From JAXGQE01 sp040766585 (GTDB lineage Bacteria; Bacillota; SLNR01), in the NCBI GenBank assembly GCA_040766585.1, contig JAXGQE010000011.1, positions 1-64,000 of the forward strand: a stretch of DNA of 64,000 bases, given 5' to 3'. The notes under the pieces are model-generated. The model did no database searches. It saw only the letters and a program-made list of their open reading frames with translations, and was not told where the DNA came from. A program made the translations under genes and the position numbers. The first letter of the stretch is position 1, and each line of letters starts with the position of its first letter. This document shows, in pieces, positions 25,830 through 34,165 of this stretch.

Positions 25830-26075
25830 GTGCCGGAGAGACTGAAACAATCGAAAAAAAAGATCGTCGGAACCAAGCAGACCATGAAAGCTGTTGAAAA
25901 AGGAAAAACAGCAGTCGTGTATGTGGCCGAAGATGCGGATGAACATGTCACACGCCCGCTGATCGATCTTTGTCAGAGCAAAGGGATTGAAGTAGTCTAT
26001 ATCGATACCATGCAGCAGTTGGGACATATTTGCGGTATTAAAGTGGGTTCTGCTGCCGCATGTGGAGAAATTTAA
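25830..26075 (+). CDS. rplGB: Ribosomal L7Ae-like RNA-binding protein
   Basis: About 81 residues of the L7Ae/L30e/S12e fold, like B. subtilis YbxF. The N-terminal KKKIVGTKQTMKAVEKGK carries the G-T-K-Q-T motif that contacts kink-turn RNA, followed by DADEHVTRPLIDLC and LGHICGIKVGSAAA. The frame starts at ATG 25824, but that codon is only two bases from TAGGAGG, so GTG 25830 with 8-base spacing is the likely start. It precedes rpsL, as in other Firmicutes. Role: kink-turn binding on ribosomal RNA or mRNA, not essential in Bacillus. Confidence 0.9.
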   Translation: MPERLKQSKKKIVGTKQTMKAVEKGKTAVVYVAEDADEHVTRPLIDLCQSKGIEVVYIDTMQQLGHICGIKVGSAAACGEI

Positions 26076-26087
26076 GGTTGTAGCGAG

Positions 26088-26135
26088 CGAAATTTTGCCC
26101 CTTTGGAAGCCACAAATAACAGGGGCAAAATTTCG
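26088..26135 (+). repeat. 15-bp perfect inverted repeat between the L7Ae gene and rpsL
   Basis: CGAAATTTTGCCCCT (26088-26102) is exactly complementary to 26121-26135 with an 18-base loop. No T run follows, so it is not a plain terminator. It starts 13 bases after the L7Ae stop and ends 53 bases before rpsL. Confidence 0.85.
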
Positions 26136-26187
26136 GTCTGCAGTTTGTACCAGTAAATCGTATCGATTGAGAAAGGAGGTGGAGCGT

Positions 26188-26565
26188 GTGCCAACCATCA
26201 ACCAGTTAGTAAGAGAAGGTAGAGAATCTGCAAAGAAGAAATCAGACGCACCTGCGTTGAAGAATAATCCTCAGAAACGAGGGGTTTGCACCCGAGTGTA
26301 CACAACGACTCCCAAGAAGCCGAACTCTGCGCTTCGGAAAGTGGCCAGGGTACGGTTGACGAACTCCATTGAAGTGACTGCGTATATTCCCGGTATCGGG
26401 CATAATCTGCAGGAACACTCTGTGGTTCTTGTTCGGGGCGGTAGGATTAAAGATCTACCTGGAGTAAGGTATCATATTGTCAGAGGAACTCTCGATTCAG
26501 CAGGTGTTCAGAATCGTGGGCAGGGCCGATCAAAGTACGGGACAAAACGACAGAAGAAGAGTTAA
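26188..26565 (+). CDS. rpsL: 30S ribosomal protein S12
   Basis: The protein has 125 residues with a GTG start set by AAAGGAGGTGG. The decoding-site loop TTTPKKPNSALRKVARV has lysines at the positions where streptomycin-resistance changes occur, so a streptomycin-sensitive form is predicted. The second conserved loop is around GRIKDLPGVRYHIVRG. S12 monitors codon-anticodon pairing. rpsG follows after 41 bases. Confidence 0.98.
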   Translation: MPTINQLVREGRESAKKKSDAPALKNNPQKRGVCTRVYTTTPKKPNSALRKVARVRLTNSIEVTAYIPGIGHNLQEHSVVLVRGGRIKDLPGVRYHIVRGTLDSAGVQNRGQGRSKYGTKRQKKS

Positions 26566-26606
26566 TCCGTCTGTCTGTCTGTTCTGAAAAGAAGGAGGGA
26601 TAATGC

Positions 26607-27077
26607 ATGCCGAGGAGAGGTAATACACCGAAACGATCGATCCTTCCGGATCCAATATACGGAAGCAAGACCGTTACGAAATTCATTAATAAAATTATGC
26701 TTCAGGGGAAACGCAGCACAGCCGAAAACATTTTCTACGGTGCCATGGGGAAGATCCAGGAAAAAACCGGGAAAGAAGCCGTGGAAGTTTTTGACCAGGC
26801 GATCAAAAATGTTATGCCGGTGCTGGAAGTAAAAGCAAGGCGTGTCGGAGGGGCTACATATCAGGTACCATCGGAAGTTCGCCCTGAAAGAAAAATGGCA
26901 TTGGCCATTCGCTGGATTGTTAATTACAGCAGAGCACGCAGTGAAAAGACCATGATTGATCGCCTGGCGGGCGAGTTAATGGACGCAGCCAATGGAGCGG
27001 GGGCTTCGGTGAAAAAAAGAGAAGATACCCACAAAATGGCTGAGGCCAACAGAGCATTTGCGCATTATCGCTGGTAG
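26607..27077 (+). CDS. rpsG: 30S ribosomal protein S7
   Basis: The protein has 156 residues, a normal length. PRRGNTPKRSILPDPIYGSKTV is the N-terminal 16S rRNA contact, VGGATYQVPSEVRPERKMALAIRW is the family signature and the C-terminal helix ends AHYRW. S7 nucleates folding of the 3' major domain of 16S rRNA and in E. coli represses its own operon. Ribosome binding site GAAGGAGGG. The 115-base gap to fusA holds complementary segments described separately. Confidence 0.98.
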   Translation: MPRRGNTPKRSILPDPIYGSKTVTKFINKIMLQGKRSTAENIFYGAMGKIQEKTGKEAVEVFDQAIKNVMPVLEVKARRVGGATYQVPSEVRPERKMALAIRWIVNYSRARSEKTMIDRLAGELMDAANGAGASVKKREDTHKMAEANRAFAHYRW

Positions 27078-27092
27078 TGAAGAGCATCGGTG

Positions 27093-27179
27093 ACGAGAAC
27101 CCCCGGTGTGAAAGATAATTCGATTGATTTGAGGATTATCAAAAGCGTCTGTTGATCAGAAGCAGTTCTCGTTTACGAG
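27093..27179 (+). promoter_or_regulatory. Structured fusA leader with competing pairings
   Basis: ACGAGAAC (27093-27100) is complementary to GTTCTCGT (27165-27172) and encloses GATAAT/ATTATC (27114-27119 with 27135-27140). The same 3' segment can instead form CTCG-TTTA-CGAG (27168-27179), which covers the first bases of the ACGAGGAGG ribosome binding site of fusA. The two folds exclude each other, so translation of EF-G could be switched. This is an inference from complementarity only. Confidence 0.4.
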
Positions 27180-27192
27180 GAGGATTTGACAC

Positions 27193-29271
27193 ATGGCTAG
27201 GAAGTTTTCTTTAGAAAGAACGCGAAATATTGGGATTATTGCCCATATTGACGCCGGTAAAACCACAACCACTGAGCGGATACTCTATTACACAGGCCGA
27301 GTGCACAAACTCGGTGAAGTGCATGATGGAGCAGCCACTATGGACTGGATGATCCAGGAACAGGAACGGGGCATTACCATTACGTCGGCAGCAACTACCT
27401 GTGAATGGAAAAATCATCGTGTCAACATTATCGACACGCCCGGGCACGTGGATTTTACCGTGGAAGTTGAGCGTTCACTGCGGGTACTCGACGGAGCAGT
27501 GGTCATTTTCTGTGCTAAGGGCGGCGTAGAGCCGCAGTCTGAAACAGTATGGCGGCAGGCAGACCGATATCGGGTTCCCAGAATAGCATACATCAACAAG
27601 ATGGATATCACCGGTGCCGACTATTTCAAGGTCATCGAAGCTATGAGAACCAAGCTTAGTGCAAATCCGGTTCCTCTGCAGATTCCCATAGGCTCTGAAG
27701 ATACATTTGAAGGAGCCATTGACCTGATAACCATGAGAGCCCTTGTCTACACGGATAATCTAGGAACCCAGTCTCAAGAGACTGACATCCCCGATAATCT
27801 GATGGAAGATGCGAAGAAGTACCGGCTCAAACTGGTGGAAACCATCTCCGAATTTGACGAAACATTAATGGAGAAGTACCTGAATGACGAAGAACTCTCC
27901 ATAGAAGAAATCCGTGAAGGGGTCCGGAAAGCAACCATCGGCCTTCATATTATCCCGATCGTATGCGGATCATCGTACCGCAACAAGGGTGTACAACCTC
28001 TGCTGGATGCGGTTATCAATTATCTGCCTTCTCCATTGGATACACCGCCCATACGCGGGATCAATCCGGAAACAGAAGTAGAAGAATACCGCAATTCAGA
28101 CGATGATGCACCATTCTCAGCATTGGCCTTTAAAATCATGACCGATCCGTATGTGGGTAAACTCGCTTTCTTCCGGGTCTACTCAGGAACCATGGAGTCT
28201 GGCTCATACGTCTACAATGTAACCAAGCAGAAACGTGAGCGAATCGGCAGAATCCTGCAGATGCACGCAAACCACAGAGAGGAAATCTCTACGGTGTACG
28301 CGGGGGATATCGCAGCGGCCGTGGGTTTGAAAGACACTGGAACCGGAGATACATTGTGCGATGAAAATTCACCCATCGTTTTGGAATCGATGAATTTTGC
28401 CGACCCGGTCATAGATATTGCCATTGAACCGAAAACGAAAGCGGATTTTGATAAAATGGCCCTGTCGCTCAATAAGATGGGCGAAGAGGATCCAACATTC
28501 CGAATGCAGACAGACCCGGACACTGGACAGACCATCATTTCGGGCATGGGAGAACTGCATTTGGAAATCATTGTCGACCGACTGTTGAGAGAATTTAAAG
28601 TAGACGCATCTGTTGGAAAACCGCAGGTGGCGTACAAAGAGTCGATTCAGGGCACGACCAAAGTCGAAGGAAAGTTCATCCGTCAGTCTGGAGGTCGTGG
28701 ACAGTACGGACATGTCTGGCTGGAAATACAGCCTCTGGAACGGGGAAAAGGATTCGTGTTTAACAATAAAATTGTGGGCGGAGTCATTCCCAAAGAATAC
28801 ATCTCCGCTGTTGAATCGGGGATCCGGGAATCCATGTCCAACGGTGTTCTGGCCGGGTATCCGGTGGTGGATGTCGATGTAACGCTTTACGATGGATCGT
28901 ACCATGAAGTGGACTCCTCAGAGATGGCATTTAAAATTGCCGCGTCCATTGCATTTAAGAATGGGATCCTGAAAGCGGAGCCGATCCTGGTAGAACCCAT
29001 CATGAAAGTAGAGGTTATCGTTCCGGAAGAATATATGGGCGATGTGATGGGTGACCTGAATTCCCGACGTGGGCATGTTCTCGGAATGGATATGGAAGTA
29101 GGTACGCACATTGTTAAAGCCCATGTCCCTCTGGCAGAGATGTTTGGTTATTCGACAGTCCTGCGATCCAGAACCCAGGGCCGGGCAACCTATTCAATGG
29201 AATTTTCTCATTTTGAAACGGTTCCGAAGGGGATTGCGGAAAGCATTATTGCCAAAAACAGAGGTTACTAA
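27193..29271 (+). CDS. fusA: Elongation factor G
   Basis: The protein has 692 residues. GTPase motifs are AHIDAGKTTTTER (P-loop), DTPGHVDF and NKMD, the switch I region contains ITITSAATT, and domains II to V end with MEFSHFETVPKGIAESI. It catalyses ribosome translocation with GTP hydrolysis. Length matches the housekeeping bacterial factor and no second copy was seen in the window. Ribosome binding site GAGGAGG lies 11 bases before the ATG. tuf copy 2 follows after 45 bases, as in the classical str operon. Confidence 0.98.
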   Translation: MARKFSLERTRNIGIIAHIDAGKTTTTERILYYTGRVHKLGEVHDGAATMDWMIQEQERGITITSAATTCEWKNHRVNIIDTPGHVDFTVEVERSLRVLDGAVVIFCAKGGVEPQSETVWRQADRYRVPRIAYINKMDITGADYFKVIEAMRTKLSANPVPLQIPIGSEDTFEGAIDLITMRALVYTDNLGTQSQETDIPDNLMEDAKKYRLKLVETISEFDETLMEKYLNDEELSIEEIREGVRKATIGLHIIPIVCGSSYRNKGVQPLLDAVINYLPSPLDTPPIRGINPETEVEEYRNSDDDAPFSALAFKIMTDPYVGKLAFFRVYSGTMESGSYVYNVTKQKRERIGRILQMHANHREEISTVYAGDIAAAVGLKDTGTGDTLCDENSPIVLESMNFADPVIDIAIEPKTKADFDKMALSLNKMGEEDPTFRMQTDPDTGQTIISGMGELHLEIIVDRLLREFKVDASVGKPQVAYKESIQGTTKVEGKFIRQSGGRGQYGHVWLEIQPLERGKGFVFNNKIVGGVIPKEYISAVESGIRESMSNGVLAGYPVVDVDVTLYDGSYHEVDSSEMAFKIAASIAFKNGILKAEPILVEPIMKVEVIVPEEYMGDVMGDLNSRRGHVLGMDMEVGTHIVKAHVPLAEMFGYSTVLRSRTQGRATYSMEFSHFETVPKGIAESIIAKNRGY

Positions 29272-29316
29272 TCTTACATATAATCTATTCAAAAGGCTAA
29301 AAGGAGGAAGGAAAAA

Positions 29317-30519
29317 ATGGCAAAGAAGAAGTTTGAAAGGACGAAACCGCATGTAAATGTGGGAACGATCGGGCATGTAGACCACGGGAAGACCACACTG
29401 ACAGCAGCGATCACCCTGTGTTTGTCGAAGACGGGGATGTCGGAAGTAATGAGTTACGATATGATCGACAAAGCACCGGAAGAAAGAGACCGAGGGATCA
29501 CCATCAACACCGCACATGTAGAGTACGAGACAGAGAATCGGCACTACGCGCATGTAGACTGCCCAGGTCACGCGGACTATGTAAAGAACATGATCACCGG
29601 AGCAGCCCAGATGGACGGAGCGATCCTGGTGGTATCCGCAGCAGATGGGCCGATGCCGCAGACCCGGGAACACATTCTATTGGCACGACAGGTAGGGGTA
29701 CCGAACATCGTGGTATTCTTGAACAAGGCCGACATGGTGGATGATCCGGAACTGATGGAACTGGTAGAGATGGAAGTACGGGATCTGCTGAGCCAGTATG
29801 AGTTTCCGGGAGACGATATACCGGTAATACCGGGATCAGCGCTGAAGGCCATGAACTGCGCCTGCGGATCACGGGAATGCCCGGACTGCAAAGCGATCTG
29901 GGATCTGATGGATGCGGTGGATTCCTACATACCGACACCGGTACGGGATACGGACAAGCCGTTTTTGATGCCGATTGAAGATGTATTTACCATCACAGGG
30001 CGAGGGACGGTAGTCACCGGGCGAATCGACCGAGGAGCAGTTAAGGTAGGGGATGAAGTCGAGATCGTCGGGATGATGGAAAAGTCACGGAAAGTAGTGG
30101 TCACCGGGGTAGAGATGTTCCGGAAGCTGTTGGACCAGGCGGTAGCCGGGGACAATGTGGGAACATTGCTGCGAGGCGTGGATAAGAACGATGTAGAGCG
30201 GGGACAGGTACTGGCGAAGCCGGGATCGATCAAACCGCATACGAAGTTTCAGGCGAATGTGTATGTGCTGTCGAAGGAAGAAGGTGGACGGCACACCCCG
30301 TTTTTCAATGGATACCGGCCGCAGTTTTATTTCCGGACGACGGATGTAACCGGGATGATCAAGCTGCCGGAAGGGGTAGAGATGGTTATGCCTGGGGACA
30401 ACATCACCATGGGAATCGAACTGATCACCCCCATCGCCGTTGAAGAAGGACTGCGATTTGCGATTCGGGAAGGCGGCCGTACTGTTGGCGCCGGTGTTGT
30501 AGCTACCATTGATGCGTAA
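29317..30519 (+). CDS. tuf: Elongation factor Tu, copy 2
   Basis: The protein has 400 residues and is identical in amino acid sequence to copy 1 at 12700-13902. The five nucleotide differences are all silent and lie after about position 690 of the gene. The two copies diverge directly after the stop codon and about 18 bases before the start. It has the same GTPase motifs and the same four-cysteine insertion (Cys181, 183, 188, 191). This is the str-operon copy, following fusA and ending at a strong terminator before the S10 operon. Confidence 0.98.
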   Translation: MAKKKFERTKPHVNVGTIGHVDHGKTTLTAAITLCLSKTGMSEVMSYDMIDKAPEERDRGITINTAHVEYETENRHYAHVDCPGHADYVKNMITGAAQMDGAILVVSAADGPMPQTREHILLARQVGVPNIVVFLNKADMVDDPELMELVEMEVRDLLSQYEFPGDDIPVIPGSALKAMNCACGSRECPDCKAIWDLMDAVDSYIPTPVRDTDKPFLMPIEDVFTITGRGTVVTGRIDRGAVKVGDEVEIVGMMEKSRKVVVTGVEMFRKLLDQAVAGDNVGTLLRGVDKNDVERGQVLAKPGSIKPHTKFQANVYVLSKEEGGRHTPFFNGYRPQFYFRTTDVTGMIKLPEGVEMVMPGDNITMGIELITPIAVEEGLRFAIREGGRTVGAGVVATIDA

Positions 30520-30529
30520 TTGATTTGTG

Positions 30530-30564
30530 CCAACTGGGGCACACTGCCCCAGTTGGTTTGTTTG
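30530..30564 (+). terminator. Terminator after tuf copy 2
   Basis: CCAACTGGGGCA (30530-30541) pairs perfectly with TGCCCCAGTTGG (30545-30556) with a 3-base loop, followed by TTTGTTTG. It separates the str and S10 operons. Confidence 0.88.
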
Positions 30565-30593
30565 CTAAGGACTCGCGATGAAGTGCAAGGTTG

Positions 30594-30641
30594 CTGGCAT
30601 AAGCCAGGTAATTTCACGGAGTATGTCCATTCATGAAATTG
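30594..30641 (+). promoter_or_regulatory. Structured leader of the S10 operon
   Basis: Two hairpins stand between the terminator and rpsJ: CTGGC-ATTAA-GCCAG (30594-30608) and AATTTCA/TGAAATT (30611-30617 with 30635-30641). No convincing promoter was found, so either read-through from tuf or a weak promoter supplies the operon. In E. coli, L4 binds the S10 leader; whether these hairpins are comparable is unknown. Confidence 0.35.
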
Positions 30642-30662
30642 GGCGAGAAGGAGGTTATTTTC

Positions 30663-30971
30663 ATGGCAAAGCAAAAAATCCGGATCCGGTTGCGGGCTTT
30701 TGACCATACAATACTGGATCAGTCAGCTGTAAAGATCGTTGAAACGGCCAAAAGGACAGGTGCTGGAGTTTCCGGCCCGGTGCCCCTGCCGACAGAGAAG
30801 AACATTTACACGATTCTCAGAGCTCCACATAAATACAAAGATTCCCGGGAGCAATTCGAAATGCGGACTCACAAACGGCTGATTGATATAACAGAACCAA
30901 CACCGAAAACAGTGGATGCACTGATGAAGCTGGATCTGCCGGCCGGTGTCGATATCGAAATAAAACTATAA
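30663..30971 (+). CDS. rpsJ: 30S ribosomal protein S10
   Basis: The protein has 102 residues and starts at ATG 30663 after AAGGAGGTT, not at the upstream in-frame ATG. It carries the IRIRLRAFDHTILDQSA start and the PLPTEKNIYTILRAPHKYKDSREQFE signature. Besides its place in the 30S head, S10 (NusE) joins antitermination complexes and binds the NusG KOW domain. First gene of the S10 operon. Confidence 0.98.
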   Translation: MAKQKIRIRLRAFDHTILDQSAVKIVETAKRTGAGVSGPVPLPTEKNIYTILRAPHKYKDSREQFEMRTHKRLIDITEPTPKTVDALMKLDLPAGVDIEIKL

Positions 30972-31024
30972 TAAACTTGGCCGTATGTGCCGATTACGAT
31001 GCGATTGACGGGGAGGTGGCAAAA

Positions 31025-31654
31025 GTGAAAAAAGGGATAATTGGAAAGAAGCTGGGGATGACACAGATTTTTGATGAAACTGGACTGTTTGTACCTGTAA
31101 CGGTCGTTGAAGCGGGACCCTGTGTTGTTGTACAGAAGAAAACCATTGAGAAGGATGGATACGAAGCCGTGCAGGTTGGATTCGGTTCCATTAAAGAAAA
31201 GCATCTGAACAAGCCCAAGAAAGGCCACTTTGCAAAAGGCGATGTAGATCCGGTGAAATACCTGCGCGAGTTGAAACTTGACAACAGCGGCGACTACAAT
31301 GTCGGTGATGTGATAAAAGCAGATCTTTTTGAAAGCGGGGATCTTGTGGATGTAACCGGTACCTCCAGAGGCAAAGGATTTGCCGGGGCTATAAAAAGAT
31401 GGGGATTCGGACGCGGGCTGATGACTCACGGCTCCAAGTATCACAGACGAACCGGTTCTTTATCTTCTGGTCGTGAACCCTCTCATGTGTTCAAAGGGAG
31501 AAAGATGCCTGGACAAATGGGGAATGTACGCAAGACGGTTCAGAAACTGCAAATCTTCAAGGTGGATTCGGACCGGAACCTGATCATGATCCGAGGTTCG
31601 ATTCCGGGTATAAAGGGCGGACTCGTAATGATCAAAAGCACAGTAAAAGCGTAG
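31025..31654 (+). CDS. rplC: 50S ribosomal protein L3
   Basis: The protein has 209 residues, with GTG start set by GGGGAGGTGG. KKGIIGKKLGMTQIF is the usual opening, and the extension near the peptidyl transferase centre is seen in KGFAGAIKRWGFGRGLMTHGS. L3 is an early assembly protein of the 50S subunit. An in-frame extension of 48 bases upstream lacks a ribosome binding site. rplD follows after 36 bases. Confidence 0.98.
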   Translation: MKKGIIGKKLGMTQIFDETGLFVPVTVVEAGPCVVVQKKTIEKDGYEAVQVGFGSIKEKHLNKPKKGHFAKGDVDPVKYLRELKLDNSGDYNVGDVIKADLFESGDLVDVTGTSRGKGFAGAIKRWGFGRGLMTHGSKYHRRTGSLSSGREPSHVFKGRKMPGQMGNVRKTVQKLQIFKVDSDRNLIMIRGSIPGIKGGLVMIKSTVKA

Positions 31655-31690
31655 TGGAAATAGATGCACAGTAAGAAAGGAGGCTATGCT

Positions 31691-32314
31691 ATGCCGGTGG
31701 TAGCTTTATATAATGTAAAAGGAGAGCAGGTTGGTGAAATTGAGCTGAACGAAAAAGTATTCGCAGCTGAGATTAACCAGTCGCTTATCCATGATGTTGT
31801 GGTCATGCAGAATGCGAACAAAAGGCAAGGTACTGCTGCAACAAAAACAAGAGGTTTGGTCAGCGGTGGAGGACGCAAGCCCTGGCGGCAAAAAGGAACG
31901 GGCCGGGCGCGAGCCGGATCCATTCGTTCTCCCATCTGGGTTGGTGGCGGTACCGCTTTCGGTCCCACTCCGAGAAGCTATAACTATACGATGCCTAAGA
32001 AAGCAAGACGTGCCGCTTTGCGTTCAGCGCTCAGCGCCAAACTGGCTTCTGAAGACATCATGGTCATCGATTCTCTGGAAATATCCGGACCCAAAACCAA
32101 AGAAATCGCAGACATTCTAAAAAACCTGGGCGTTGCGGGAAAAGCGATGCTGATAATCGGTCAATACGACAGCAGCATTTACCTGTCCTCAAGGAACATT
32201 CAGGGAGTCAAATCCTCTCCTGCAAAGGAAATCAATGTTTCGGATGTGATGAACTACGGCAAACTCATTTTTACCAAAGAGGCTGTAGAGAAGATTGAGG
32301 AGGTGTTGTCATAA
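31691..32314 (+). CDS. rplD: 50S ribosomal protein L4
   Basis: The protein has 207 residues from ATG 31691 after AAAGGAGG. The long internal loop that lines the exit tunnel is present as KTRGLVSGGGRKPWRQKGTGRARAG in shortened view (loop residues about 48-75). Its Lys and Gly positions, where macrolide resistance changes occur, look normal. In E. coli L4 is also the autogenous regulator of the S10 operon. The stop overlaps the rplW start. Confidence 0.97.
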   Translation: MPVVALYNVKGEQVGEIELNEKVFAAEINQSLIHDVVVMQNANKRQGTAATKTRGLVSGGGRKPWRQKGTGRARAGSIRSPIWVGGGTAFGPTPRSYNYTMPKKARRAALRSALSAKLASEDIMVIDSLEISGPKTKEIADILKNLGVAGKAMLIIGQYDSSIYLSSRNIQGVKSSPAKEINVSDVMNYGKLIFTKEAVEKIEEVLS

Positions 32315-32601
32315 TGATGCACCCACATGATATCGTTCGCCGTCCGGTCATTTCGGAAAAAAGTATGGCAGGTACGGGCAGAAACAAATATGTTTTTATC
32401 GTAGACAGACGAGCATGCAAAGAGGAAATCAAAGAAGCTGTTGAAACTGTCTTCAAAGTGAAAGTAGTGAATGTCAACACGATGAGGAATCCAGGAAAAG
32501 CAAAACGAGTCGGTATCCACAGAGGGTATACCAATGAGAAGAAAAAGGCTATTGTAACTTTGGCCGACGGTGAAAAAATCGAATTCTTCGAAGGTATGTA
32601 A
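32314..32601 (+). CDS. rplW: 50S ribosomal protein L23
   Basis: The protein has 95 residues with two adjacent ATG codons (32314 and 32317); GAGGAGGTG lies 9 bases upstream, inside the end of rplD. DIVRRPVISEKSM and the FKVKVVNVNTM strand are typical. L23 sits at the tunnel exit and is a docking point for trigger factor and signal recognition particle. One-base overlap with rplD suggests coupled translation. Confidence 0.97.
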   Translation: MMHPHDIVRRPVISEKSMAGTGRNKYVFIVDRRACKEEIKEAVETVFKVKVVNVNTMRNPGKAKRVGIHRGYTNEKKKAIVTLADGEKIEFFEGM

Positions 32602-32635
32602 CCCGGATGCGCAACACTGAAAGGAGGGAATGGTG

Positions 32636-33457
32636 ATGGCTGTAAAAAAATTCAAGCCAACTTCGCCAGGTATCAGAACCATGACGATCTCTACTTTCGA
32701 TGAGATTACAACAGACAAACCCGAAAAGTCTCTGCTAGAACCCTTAAAGAGGAATGGCGGCAGAAACTCCCAGGGACGGCTGACTGTAAGACATCAGGGC
32801 GGGGGTCATAAAAGACAATACAGAATCATTGATTTTCGTCGGAACAAAGATGGAATACCCGCGAAAGTGGCAACCATCGAGTACGATCCAAACCGGTCTG
32901 CCCGGATTGCACTGCTCCACTATGTGGATGGGGAAAAGAGATATATCTTAGCTCCCATTGGACTGACCGTGGGTTCGCAGGTATTATCCGGTGAAGCTGC
33001 CGACATCAAAGTGGGCAATGCCCTGCCTTTGCGGAATATTCCGCTGGGTACGATTCTCCACAACATCGAAGTATACCCCATGGGTGGTGGCAAACTGGTT
33101 CGGTCCGCAGGCACATCGGCTCAGCTGATGGCAAAGGAAGGCAAATACGCCCAGATCCGCATGCCGTCCGGTGAGATTCGCATGTTCAGCCTGGACTGCA
33201 AAGCAACCATCGGACAAGTCGGGAATATCGATCACGAAAACATCAGCATCGGTAAAGCCGGAAAGAGTCGCTGGCTGGGTATCCGACCGTCTGTCCGTGG
33301 GGTAACCATGAATCCCGTTGATCACCCGCACGGCGGAGGAGAAGGGAAATCTCCCATTGGTCGGAATCCTGTTACTCCTTGGGGGAAACCGGCTCTGGGT
33401 GCCAAAACAAGAGGCAAGAAGAGATCGGACCGCATGATCGTCCGGCGGCGTAAGTAA
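32636..33457 (+). CDS. rplB: 50S ribosomal protein L2
   Basis: The protein has 273 residues starting at MAVKKFKPTSPGIR. The second of two close ATG codons is chosen for spacing from AAGGAGGG. The conserved GRN-GRLTVRHQGGGHKR region and the C-terminal NPVDHPHGGGEGK loop with the histidine that reaches toward the peptidyl transferase centre are present. It is a primary 23S rRNA-binding protein needed for subunit joining. Confidence 0.98.
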   Translation: MAVKKFKPTSPGIRTMTISTFDEITTDKPEKSLLEPLKRNGGRNSQGRLTVRHQGGGHKRQYRIIDFRRNKDGIPAKVATIEYDPNRSARIALLHYVDGEKRYILAPIGLTVGSQVLSGEAADIKVGNALPLRNIPLGTILHNIEVYPMGGGKLVRSAGTSAQLMAKEGKYAQIRMPSGEIRMFSLDCKATIGQVGNIDHENISIGKAGKSRWLGIRPSVRGVTMNPVDHPHGGGEGKSPIGRNPVTPWGKPALGAKTRGKKRSDRMIVRRRK

Positions 33458-33495
33458 ATTTTAAGTTCTCATGAAAGAGAAAGGAGGACTATGTA

Positions 33496-33780
33496 ATGGG
33501 TAGATCTCTCAAAAAGGGACCTTTTATTGACGAGAGCCTTCAGAAAAAAGTTGAAGTGATGAACGAAAAGAAGGATAAGAGAGTCATCAAGACATGGTCT
33601 CGGCGGTCAACAATTCTGCCGATAATGGTCGGTCATACAATTGCTGTACATGATGGCAGAAAACATGTACCGGTATATATCACCGAAGAAATGGTGGGTC
33701 ATAAACTAGGTGAGTTCGCTCCAACGCGGCTTTTCCGCGGGCATGGATCCCACACAGAACGATCCACATCACTGAAGTAA
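33496..33780 (+). CDS. rpsS: 30S ribosomal protein S19
   Basis: The protein has 94 residues with AAAGGAGGA upstream. SLKKGPFIDESLQKKVE at the start and ITEEMVGHKLGEFAPTRLF near the C terminus are the family signatures. It contacts the A-site finger and S13 in the head of the small subunit. Spacing to rplV is 40 bases. Confidence 0.98.
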   Translation: MGRSLKKGPFIDESLQKKVEVMNEKKDKRVIKTWSRRSTILPIMVGHTIAVHDGRKHVPVYITEEMVGHKLGEFAPTRLFRGHGSHTERSTSLK

Positions 33781-33820
33781 GACCTCGAAATGAGATATTC
33801 AAGGGGAGGAGGGTAAGCTG

Positions 33821-34162
33821 ATGCAGACAAAAGCCGTTGCTAAATATGTTCGCATTGCTCCCAGGAAGGTTCGTATAGTCGCTGACCTGATCAGAGGAAA
33901 AGGTGTGGACGAAGCTTTATCCATATTAAAGTATACACCCAAAGTGGCTTCTACTGTTCTGAGCAAAGTCGTCGCTTCTGCCGCTGCAAACGCAGAGAAC
34001 AATTTTGACATGAACAGGGCCGATTTGATAGTCACAGAAACCTTCGTCGATCAGGGGCCAACCCTCAAGCGGATCAAACCGCGGTCGAGGGGTCAGGCCT
34101 TTAAGATCAACAAAAAGACCAGCCATGTTACCGTGGTTGTCGGCGAGAAAAAGGAGGGATAA
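33821..34162 (+). CDS. rplV: 50S ribosomal protein L22
   Basis: The protein has 113 residues with GGGGAGGAGGG upstream. AKYVRIAPRKVRIVADLIRGK is the N-terminal signature; the beta-hairpin that reaches the exit tunnel is within GPTLKRIKPRSRGQAFKI. It binds all six domains of 23S rRNA during assembly. The stop is 3 bases before the rpsC start. Confidence 0.97.
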   Translation: MQTKAVAKYVRIAPRKVRIVADLIRGKGVDEALSILKYTPKVASTVLSKVVASAAANAENNFDMNRADLIVTETFVDQGPTLKRIKPRSRGQAFKINKKTSHVTVVVGEKKEG

Positions 34163-34165
34163 CGA

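Noticed and set aside
29194..29673. Minus-strand frame of 159 codons over tuf copy 2, with a twin over copy 1
   Set aside because: Antisense shadow of the strongly biased tuf coding sequence; no start signal or family motif.
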